From contig DRGT01000045.1 in NCBI GenBank assembly GCA_011055585.1, positions 1 through 10,090 on the forward strand: a DNA stretch of 10,090 nucleotides, given 5' to 3'. This document shows, piece by piece, positions 1 to 4,694 of this stretch. A program made the position numbers and the translations under genes. Each line of letters starts with the position of its first letter. Position 1 is the stretch's first letter. Origin of the DNA: Candidatus Nitrosopumilus sp. (lineage in GTDB: Archaea; Thermoproteota; Nitrososphaeria; Nitrososphaerales; Nitrosopumilaceae). The notes beneath the pieces are model-generated. The model saw only the letters and a program-made list of their open reading frames with translations, did no database searches and was not told the origin of the DNA.

Positions 1-254
1 GACTTGATTTGTTGCAGTTCTGATGTAAGAGAATCTTTTTCTGATTTTACAGATTCGTTCTCAGACTTGATTTGTTGCAGTTCTGATGTAAGAGAATCTT
101 TTTCTGATTTTACAGATTCGTTCTCAGACTTGATTTGTTGTAGTTCTGATGTAAGAGAATCTTTTTCTGATTTTACAGATTCGTTTTCAGACTTTATTTG
201 TTGCAGTTCTGATGTAAGAGAATCTTTTTCTGATTTTACAGATTCGTTTTCAGA
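1..254 (-). repeat. 63-nt in-frame tandem repeat, four copies plus the start of a fifth
   Basis: Units lie at 254-192, 191-129, 128-66 and 65-3 on the minus strand. The two leftmost copies appear identical, and the others differ by one to three bases. The period is a multiple of 3 and of 21, so copy-number change lengthens the coiled coil by exactly three heptads without a frameshift. The near identity at DNA level, including third codon positions, points to recent expansion or ongoing gene conversion. The true copy number is unknown because the array leaves the window, and short-read assembly may have collapsed it. Confidence 0.95.
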
Positions 255-413
255 CTGGAGTCGTATTAGTTCTGCTTTTGTTGGTTTAAAATCCCCCTCC
301 ATAATTTCATATTTTGTCTTTATAGCCTGTAACTCTGATTTTGTCGCTTCGAGCTTTGGCTTTAATTGCTGCAGTTCTAGCATCATTGCCTTTTTCTTAG
401 AGTTAAAGAACAT
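1..413 (-). CDS. Coiled-coil tandem-repeat protein, 5' part (runs off the left edge)
   Basis: The minus strand is open from ATG at 413 to the window edge, 137 codons with no stop; an in-frame TAA lies just upstream of the ATG, and AAGGG a few bases before it may serve as a ribosome site. The protein begins MFFNSKKKAMMLELQQLK, with no signal peptide, and residues 1-53 are already heptad-like. From residue 54 it consists of a 21-residue unit made of three heptads, SENESVK, SEKDSLT and SELQQIK, with V/L/I at one core position and N/K/L at the other, as in a parallel coiled coil. Four complete units are present and a fifth has begun at the edge. The partner and cellular role cannot be told; a structural, SMC-like or surface-stalk protein are all possible. 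The plus-strand reading of the same DNA (Ser/Phe/Cys-rich) is a shadow of the repeats. I am confident that this strand is the coding one. Confidence 0.85.
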   Translation of the reverse strand, partial: MFFNSKKKAMMLELQQLKPKLEATKSELQAIKTKYEIMEGDFKPTKAELIRLQSENESVKSEKDSLTSELQQIKSENESVKSEKDSLTSELQQIKSENESVKSEKDSLTSELQQIKSENESVKSEKDSLTSELQQIK

Positions 414-577
414 CCAATATCCCTTGATGATTAATTAAGAAAGTGTTAATACAATATTTGAATGAATATTTTTGAGTCTTAGAATTTTTTTCTGCTATAA
501 AATATTCTTCTGATACCTATTAATTAAATCATTTTAACATCCAGTTTTAGCTAACAGTTGGCATCAAAATATAAATT
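414..577 (-). promoter_or_regulatory. Intergenic region carrying the coiled-coil gene promoter
   Basis: About 160 bp of very AT-rich DNA lie between the coiled-coil gene and the terminator of the basic protein gene. Two TATA-like stretches are visible on the minus strand, one near 497-504 (TTTTATAG) and one near 444-452 (TTGTATTAA). The second would give a very short leader. I see no gene here and cannot choose between the boxes. Confidence 0.35.
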
Positions 578-604
578 AAAAAAAGAGGAGAATTATCATC
601 TCCT
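578..604 (-). terminator. Hairpin plus T-tract terminator over the stop codon of the basic protein gene
   Basis: On the minus strand AGGAGA pairs perfectly with TCTCCT (6 bp, 7-nt loop) and is followed by C and seven T. The loop contains the TGA stop (598-596), so the last sense codons form the 5' arm of the stem. The layout resembles an intrinsic terminator; archaeal termination usually depends mainly on the T-tract, with the hairpin as possible help. Confidence 0.7.
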
Positions 605-760
605 AGATCTTCTTTTTGTTTTTCTTCTAGATTTTTTACCAGCTGAACGCTTTCTCTTTCTGGCGGCGGCTTTTCTTGCTTTTTCAGCTGCGTTTCGTTT
701 TCTGGTGCGAACTGCCTTTCTAGCAGCAGCACTACGTTGAGCTTTTGTTCTCTTAGCCAT
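596..760 (-). CDS. Small Lys/Arg/Ala-rich basic protein (54 aa), candidate nucleic-acid-binding protein
   Basis: ATG at 760 opens a 54-codon frame ending in TGA at 598-596. The product, beginning MAKRTKAQRSAAARKAVRTR, has 12 Lys, 16 Arg and 13 Ala among 54 residues and a single acidic residue (Glu26), with no membrane segment. Blocks such as AAARK and AEKARKAAARK resemble the tails of histone H1-like and other small nucleoid proteins, so binding of DNA or RNA, perhaps in compaction, is the likely role; that is inference from composition. The dedicated terminator and the strongly biased translation in this one frame argue for a real gene. No Shine-Dalgarno site is seen, and a TATA-like box centred near 787 would place transcription start almost at the ATG, so the mRNA is probably leaderless. 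A decayed ribosomal-protein tail is an alternative I consider less likely. Confidence 0.82.
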   Translation of the reverse strand: MAKRTKAQRSAAARKAVRTRKRNAAEKARKAAARKRKRSAGKKSRRKTKRRSRR

Positions 761-779
761 TAAAACTATGAGGATAAAC

Positions 780-793
780 TTATTTTTTTATGG
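780..793 (-). promoter_or_regulatory. TATA-like box for the basic protein gene
   Basis: The minus strand reads CCATAAAAAAATAAG here, centred about 27 bases upstream of the ATG at 760. This is the distance expected between an archaeal TATA box and a leaderless start. It is assigned by spacing and composition only. Confidence 0.35.
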
Positions 794-833
794 TAAACAT
801 AAAGAAAAATTCACAAACAATTACACTTAACGG

Positions 834-851
834 TTCATATCAAATGTTAAT
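834..851. repeat. Short dispersed motif A, copy 1 (TTCATATCAAATGTTAAT)
   Basis: This 18-mer recurs exactly at 2481-2498 and with two changes at 2141-2158. Here it lies in the divergent spacer between the basic protein gene (-) and the secreted protein gene (+). A partial second TTCATA follows at 855-860. It could be a regulator site or a small dispersed repeat. Confidence 0.6.
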
Positions 852-946
852 CAGTTCATACTTTTTGCGTTCTTTGTAAATAAGAGTTGTAAGTTACTTC
901 AGATACATGCAGCAAAATAATTACTATTTGACCGATTTTTACACAA

Positions 947-1615
947 ATGACTCAAAGCTCGCACGGTACCATTCTCAAAGGCTCATTGCTTGCCATTTCT
1001 TTTTCGATCCTGTTTGTGATGGTTTTTGGGACATCGGAAGCTCTTGCTTCAAACGTAAAAGGCAATTCGCCTATTCTAATTGTAAATTCTGATACCGATT
1101 GGGTCGATTTCAATTCGGACGGTTTATCTGATTACTACATAAAGGCACACTATACCGGAAAGGCAAACATGGTATACAAAATTGATTACAAGTTTATTGA
1201 TGAATGTGTTGATGGCTCCACTCATGATGAAGCTATACTAAAGATAGGATTTACAAACCAAGCAAACAGTCGTGAGCGTTATTGGATTTCAGATGGTATT
1301 GAAGCTTGGACACCCTGGTTCAAGTCAAACAAGGGAGCTGATGAAAACAGCAAAATAGACTTGGTGGAACATGGTCCAATACCTTTTCCTACAAGTGGTG
1401 AGGATGTAATTGTTAAAAATCAAAACGACAGGAATGGATCTTTTTCACATAGAAATAACATAAAGCAGTTAGATGGTCAATCAGGTTGGGAGGGATCCAT
1501 CCATTTCAATGCACCTCCTGGAAAATATTACTTATGGGCCATTCATCCAGCTCAAGGATTTGGTGGATGTGATTCTCTTGCAGCGCTTGGAATTCCAATC
1601 ATCATAAATGAATAA
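947..1615 (+). CDS. Secreted protein of unknown function (222 aa)
   Basis: The ATG at 947 begins MTQSSHGTILKGSLLAISF, a typical Sec signal peptide with one Lys, a hydrophobic core at residues 13-28 and a likely cleavage after ALA (residue 34). The mature part opens with an Asp-rich loop at residues 54-62 (DFNSDGLSD), the DxNxDGxxD pattern of VCBS/dockerin-like calcium loops. The rest looks like beta-sandwich sequence rich in aromatic residues. The only two cysteines, 87 and 208, could form one disulphide. No catalytic motif is visible, so I offer no enzymatic function; a calcium-stabilised surface or ligand-binding domain fits best. No Shine-Dalgarno sequence precedes the ATG, which suggests a leaderless transcript. 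It is divergent from the basic protein gene and has no operon partner. Confidence 0.85.
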   Translation: MTQSSHGTILKGSLLAISFSILFVMVFGTSEALASNVKGNSPILIVNSDTDWVDFNSDGLSDYYIKAHYTGKANMVYKIDYKFIDECVDGSTHDEAILKIGFTNQANSRERYWISDGIEAWTPWFKSNKGADENSKIDLVEHGPIPFPTSGEDVIVKNQNDRNGSFSHRNNIKQLDGQSGWEGSIHFNAPPGKYYLWAIHPAQGFGGCDSLAALGIPIIINE

Positions 1616-1628
1616 GATTCAGAGATAA

Positions 1629-1880
1629 TTTTTCAAACACGCAAATTTAGATGCTGATCAAATTGTCAAATTAGAAACAAAACATCGACGAGCTTGTCTT
1701 CAACTATCTAGTTCATCTAAAACTACGAGTAGAAAACGGAACTCTAAATCCAAATTCAATCAACTCAATGTTTGTCCCTATCCAATTATTCCTAGAGCAA
1801 AACGTTATGATTATCTTTTATTTCAGTGCAAGGGAGATAAAGAACTTTTGAAGCAATTTGTGGGGTTTACTAAATTGTAG
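1629..1880 (+). pseudogene. Start-less 84-codon open stretch, possible gene remnant
   Basis: A frame opens after TAA at 1626-1628 and stays open to TAG at 1878-1880, with no ATG, GTG or TTG until four codons beginning at the TTG of ELLKQF near the end. The translation is basic in the middle (KHRRACLQL, SRKRNSKSKF) and ends with CPYPIIPRAKRYDYLL and FVGFTKL, which looks more protein-like than random AT-rich DNA. By rough composition an open run of this length is unlikely at any single place but not impossible. It follows the secreted protein gene by 13 bp in a different frame. It is either the 3' remnant of a decayed gene, a gene with a non-canonical start such as ATT, or chance. I do not recognise the family. 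Confidence 0.3.
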
Positions 1881-1962
1881 GATGCTATTAGGTATACCAT
1901 TTTGGAAGTATTTTTGGCACTAATTTTCCAGTCTGCTTATGTTCTAAGATGTGTAATGGTAA

Positions 1963-2039
1963 ATAGGCGGATAAAGTCGAGTCTTGCATATTTTAGCCCT
2001 CCCATCATGTCTGGATTTTCGACTTTATTCCCGTCCTAT
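1963..2039. ncRNA. Long bulged hairpin, candidate structured RNA or small inverted-repeat element
   Basis: ATAAAGTCGA (1971-1980) is the exact complement of TCGACTTTAT (2019-2028). The pairing continues outward as CGG with CCG (1968-1970 with 2031-2033) across a 2-nt bulge, then ATAGG with CCTAT (1963-1967 with 2035-2039) across a 1-nt bulge. This gives 18 base pairs with a 38-nt loop. A second perfect 8-bp hairpin follows at 2051-2078, then a pyrimidine-rich run with TTTTT. This resembles a non-coding RNA with a terminator, but the symmetry allows either strand, and a miniature inverted-repeat element or cruciform site is possible. Confidence 0.4.
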
Positions 2040-2050
2040 CTCTTCAAAAT

Positions 2051-2078
2051 TAAGCTAAAAAATTATCAAATTAGCTTA
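2051..2078. terminator. 8-bp inverted repeat, possible terminator hairpin
   Basis: TAAGCTAA (2051-2058) and TTAGCTTA (2071-2078) form a perfect stem with a 12-nt loop. The plus strand continues with the pyrimidine-rich GTCGTCTTCTTCTAGTTTTTCT. It could end a transcript coming from the hairpin at 1963-2039. The T-run is not immediate, so the assignment is weak. Confidence 0.3.
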
Positions 2079-2117
2079 GTCGTCTTCTTCTAGTTTTTCT
2101 ATGGAAGATTACGTCGG

Positions 2118-2158
2118 ATAATCCTGTATAGATTACACAGTTCGTATCAAATGTAAAT
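2118..2158. repeat. Motif B followed by motif A (short repeats, copy 2)
   Basis: Motif B, ATAATCCTGTATAGATTAC (2118-2136), contains the inverted repeat TAATC/GATTA around a 7-nt centre. After four bases comes motif A with two changes, TTCGTATCAAATGTAAAT (2141-2158). Motif B recurs exactly at 2509-2527 and motif A at 834-851 and 2481-2498. The pair lies roughly 140-180 bp upstream of the 56-aa gene. Confidence 0.6.
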
Positions 2159-2221
2159 TTGTATTTTTCCTTTTTGGAACAAATTTTGTACAAAAAATTC
2201 CACAGTCCTTATTGGATAACT

Positions 2222-2299
2222 ATGCATAATACCAATATGGTTGGAAGAAGAACTATACTGTTTGTGCCTAATCTAGTGACAAGAATGGTGAAAGGATAA
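2222..2299 (+). CDS. Possible 25-aa upstream ORF overlapping the next start codon
   Basis: A short frame starts at ATG 2222 (or ATG 2237) and reads to TAA at 2297-2299. That stop overlaps the ATG of the next gene as TAATG, an arrangement typical of translational coupling. The peptide has a basic patch followed by a hydrophobic ILFVPNLV segment. It has no clear ribosome site of its own, and the region is AT-rich, so the overlap may be accidental. Confidence 0.2.
   Translation: MHNTNMVGRRTILFVPNLVTRMVKG
2287..2291 (+). promoter_or_regulatory. Shine-Dalgarno site GGTGA for the 56-aa gene
   Basis: GGTGA lies 7 bases before the ATG at 2299 and matches the archaeal anti-Shine-Dalgarno core. It is one of the best such sites in the window and decides the start of a gene that would otherwise be doubtful because of its size. 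Confidence 0.65.
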
Positions 2300-2469
2300 T
2301 GAGCCAGCAATTAACCACAAAATTTCGTCTTCCTGCAAAAGTTGATGAGGAATATATGCAATTTTGTTATGAATTATTCGTGAGAGAAGAAAAGGGTGAA
2401 AAAATTAATTATCAAAAAGAATCAACGGATTTTTGGAATAAAAAAATTAAAGAATTGATCAAGTTTTAA
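2299..2469 (+). CDS. Small hypothetical protein (56 aa)
   Basis: The frame runs from ATG 2299 to TAA 2467-2469 and is preceded by GGTGA at good spacing. The product starts MSQQLTTKFRLPAKVDEEYM and is highly charged and soluble, with one Cys and two likely helices (EEYMQFCYELFVREE and TDFWNKKIKELIK). There is no signal peptide or membrane segment. The opening TTKFRLP followed by a helix is mildly reminiscent of small strand-helix regulators such as ribbon-helix-helix proteins, but the second helix is not convincing, so I leave the function open. It is convergent with the large peptidase-like gene; motif A copy 3 begins 11 bp after its stop. Confidence 0.65.
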   Translation: MSQQLTTKFRLPAKVDEEYMQFCYELFVREEKGEKINYQKESTDFWNKKIKELIKF

Positions 2470-2480
2470 TTTGTTAACAA

Positions 2481-2527
2481 TTCATATCAAATGTTAATTA
2501 AAAATCGTATAATCCTGTATAGATTAC
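2481..2527. repeat. Motif A followed by motif B (short repeats, copy 3)
   Basis: TTCATATCAAATGTTAAT (2481-2498, identical to 834-851) is followed after 10 bases by ATAATCCTGTATAGATTAC (2509-2527, identical to 2118-2136). The order A then B is the reverse of that at 2118-2158, with both motifs on the same strand. Here the pair lies between convergent genes, which argues against a simple promoter role. Confidence 0.65.
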
Positions 2528-2560
2528 TAGGAATAATTATTTTAAAAAGTTCAAAAATTT

Positions 2561-4411
2561 TTATTTAATTAGGGTAGCTTCAATAGTTCCAAAATCTCCA
2601 AATGTGTCGGATTGTTCGACGGTAATAACAGTATCCTCAAACAGCCACGTTCCAAGGTCTTCAATCTCTATACTTCTTATTTCAATAAAATATTCTGTGG
2701 AACGATGATCATCGCTTTTTTGTATAAAAATAGTAACTTTATCAAGTTGCGAGTCTTCTAAAGGTGGTGAAAAGATGGTTGTTTTTTCTGAAAATTTCAC
2801 ACCACCAAGTTTGCTAAATAATTTCCCACTACCCTGTAAATGTGGTTCGTAAAAGGGAAAATCATTATCACTACCTCGTTCATAAGAACCATCATAAACT
2901 AGCAATTTTGTTGGACTTCTTCCAGTTCCCTCTTTGCCAGCTGTCCATGTCACTTTAATATCTCTATTTAGAAGATCAGATTTATCAAATGTTTTGAAAA
3001 TCAATCCTGTACCTTTACTATTTGAGGTGCTAAAAATACTAAGTGTGTTGTCTGTACCGGTTGAAGTAAAGGTAAACTCTGGGTTAGAATCTCGAAGTGT
3101 GCGGTGTTCCCTATACTGCCACATTGATTCAGGATTTTGATAAGGAAACGTGTTTTTATCAAACTTTTGATCATCAAAAGATGTATTATAATATGTTGTA
3201 TTTTTTGTAGGTTTTAATTCTAATTTCTGCACTGTGCTTTTTGGTTTTTTCATTCCCCAACCGCGTTCAATTAATTTTTCAACTGTCTCAGGTTTTACAC
3301 AGGAAGGATTACCATTTATTTTAATTATCATTTCAAAATTTTCTTTGCAATCTATCGCTCCAATTGCAGAGTTCAAGAAAAGGTTGAATTTCTCATCGCT
3401 AATTTCTTCAGATAACCACAGTTCTGCCCTTGTTTTAAACCATGAAGGTAGAACCATCGTGTTATGAACTTCTGAATCATCAAAAAACTTAGAAAAAGAA
3501 GGATTTTTGTTTTTATTAAAATCATCAAACTTTGGAATTCCTTTATCCTTTTTTGGTGACTCGGTAAGTATTACTGATGATGTTTTTGGAAAAATGATAT
3601 TATCATTTAAGCTCCTTGGTTTTTCATCAGAATATATCATCATTGTTGAAACATAATCAGAATCCTTGATTTTACCTTCAACCCACCATTCGGTTACTTT
3701 GGCCATCATCTTGATTTTAAATGAAGTATCAAGAATTGAGCTATTATTTCCTAAGGGAAAAATTGGTACTTGTATTGCAGGTTCATATGGTGTCATAACG
3801 ATCCAGTCGTATGCATAATAATCGGTCTTTATTGTGGTACGTTGTTCAAAACAGGATTCATCATAGTTGAATTCTGTGCAAAAATCATATTTTTCATCCC
3901 ACTTGTGTATTTGTTCTTCTACTACATCTAGGTCAAAACCTTTGTAGTTTAAAATAAAGTGAGATAATTCATGGCTTAGGACCCATACTGGGTCAGAAAA
4001 ATCAAAGTTTGGACAATCGCATATCACTATAATGTGATTGCGTGTCCAATCATCTCCTCTATGACTATAAAATCCACCAATATCATTCTGATAAAGTTCC
4101 ACTTGACCTTTGTTTTTGTCGTATACCATTACAAGAAGATCTATATCATCAGGTTTATTGTAAGATTCTTCAAACACTTTTTCAGTTAAACATAATGACT
4201 CATGATATGAATTTGGAACGTCATAAAGCTCAAGGTATTTTTCTGTAATTTCTGTATATTTTTTAACCATTTGAAAATGGTAATTACTGCATCCTGACAA
4301 GCTTGAAATCATTACAAGTTGCCATGAAACATCATCGGTTTTATGTAATGAAAAAGCAGATTGAGGAATCATAATTGATAATATAGTTATTACTAGAGTA
4401 CATACTAACAA
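2561..4411 (-). CDS. Secreted HExxH metallopeptidase-like protein (616 aa)
   Basis: Counted from the TTG at 4411, residues 3-21 form a signal peptide core ending QSAFS. HELSH at 147-151 is a zinc-metallopeptidase HExxH motif; Glu165/Glu166 in VVEEQIHKWD could be the third ligand as in gluzincins. Cysteines around it (131, 133, 178, 187) suggest disulphides. Downstream come two weakly similar Trp-rich helical segments (about 235-260, WWVEGKIKDSDY; and 320-352, PSWFKTRAELWLSEEISDE). These resemble a repeat I associate with thaumarchaeal exported proteins, as does CVKPETVEKLIERGW at 371-385. The last 200 residues look like a beta-rich binding domain. An extracellular or envelope protease is likely; the substrate is unknown. 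The TTG start gives a signal peptide with no positive charge, and the ATG at 4442 is out of frame by one base in an A6 run, so the true N-terminus is probably longer. Confidence 0.8.
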   Translation of the reverse strand: MLVCTLVITILSIMIPQSAFSLHKTDDVSWQLVMISSLSGCSNYHFQMVKKYTEITEKYLELYDVPNSYHESLCLTEKVFEESYNKPDDIDLLVMVYDKNKGQVELYQNDIGGFYSHRGDDWTRNHIIVICDCPNFDFSDPVWVLSHELSHFILNYKGFDLDVVEEQIHKWDEKYDFCTEFNYDESCFEQRTTIKTDYYAYDWIVMTPYEPAIQVPIFPLGNNSSILDTSFKIKMMAKVTEWWVEGKIKDSDYVSTMMIYSDEKPRSLNDNIIFPKTSSVILTESPKKDKGIPKFDDFNKNKNPSFSKFFDDSEVHNTMVLPSWFKTRAELWLSEEISDEKFNLFLNSAIGAIDCKENFEMIIKINGNPSCVKPETVEKLIERGWGMKKPKSTVQKLELKPTKNTTYYNTSFDDQKFDKNTFPYQNPESMWQYREHRTLRDSNPEFTFTSTGTDNTLSIFSTSNSKGTGLIFKTFDKSDLLNRDIKVTWTAGKEGTGRSPTKLLVYDGSYERGSDNDFPFYEPHLQGSGKLFSKLGGVKFSEKTTIFSPPLEDSQLDKVTIFIQKSDDHRSTEYFIEIRSIEIEDLGTWLFEDTVITVEQSDTFGDFGTIEATLIK

Positions 4412-4500
4412 CTTGTGACCATTTTTTGTTATGCTGATTCATTAAATTATCAGCAATTTTAAAAAAATTGAATGTTGTGTGGAAAAAAACACAAACAAAA

Positions 4501-4560
4501 GTAATAATGAGGAAGAATGAGAAAGAATGATTAGTTATGAGATATTGTGACATTAAATGA
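4501..4560 (+). repeat. Ten-base-phased TGA decamers (six)
   Basis: TGA ends every decamer for sixty bases, with its T at 4508, 4518, 4528, 4538, 4548 and 4558. ATGA is intact in five of the six, and two decamers are close to AGAAAGAATG. One decamer is almost one helical turn, so all copies face the same side of the DNA. It could be a cooperative protein-binding array or a remnant of slippage. Confidence 0.6.
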
Positions 4561-4599
4561 ATGCACAAAATTTCTTAAACAAAAATTGCCACAGTTTTA

Positions 4600-4621
4600 G
4601 TCAGGATTATCTGACATAATC
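4600..4621. promoter_or_regulatory. Two interlocked inverted repeats
   Basis: GTCAG (4600-4604), GATTAT (4605-4610), CTGAC (4611-4615) and ATAATC (4616-4621) follow without spacers. The first pairs with the third and the second with the fourth, so only one hairpin can form at a time. The element lies 74-95 bp before the next plus-strand gene and may be an operator; GGATTAT inside it also matches an end of motif B in reverse. Confidence 0.4.
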
Positions 4622-4694
4622 TTACTATGATCGCCCAGAAAGTATGAACTTATTAACAATTGATCATCCTTAAGTAATTTCATGCCATAGTGAT

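Larger units (their letters stand above)
4443..4694. promoter_or_regulatory. Divergent promoter region with phased repeats and palindromes
   Basis: This 250-bp spacer separates two divergent secreted-protein genes and contains no ORF worth calling. It holds a 6-bp inverted repeat (TTGTGT 4475-4480 with ACACAA 4489-4494), a run of decamers ending in TGA (listed separately) and two interlocked palindromes at 4600-4621. AGAAAGTATG at 4637-4646 is the same decamer found reversed at 6761-6770. A shared control region for both genes is a reasonable inference. Confidence 0.5.

Noticed and set aside
1..252. CRISPR array
   Set aside because: The 63-nt units are contiguous with no variable spacers and stay in frame as coding sequence.
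4..438. Plus-strand 144-codon ORF with Ser/Phe/Asp/Cys-rich repeats
   Set aside because: It is the antisense of the coiled-coil repeats. The minus strand gives perfect heptads, a proper ATG and a possible ribosome site, while the plus frame has no comparable logic.
547..740. ORFs of 60-61 codons on both strands
   Set aside because: They are other-frame shadows of the Lys/Arg/Ala protein at 596-760, whose composition explains their length.
1963..2039. tRNA gene
   Set aside because: The stem is far too long and no cloverleaf, T-loop or anticodon arm can be drawn.
1902..2093. 63-codon plus-strand ORF from a TTG
   Set aside because: It overlaps both hairpins, starts with a weak codon without a ribosome site, and its translation shows no domain or convincing signal peptide.
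4341..4568. 75-codon minus-strand ORF containing the ATG at 4442
   Set aside because: After the first ten codons it runs out of frame with the peptidase gene. It matters only as evidence for the suspected one-base shift at the A6 run.
4600..4621. RNA pseudoknot
   Set aside because: The block order fits a pseudoknot on paper, but with no loop bases the two stems cannot form together.
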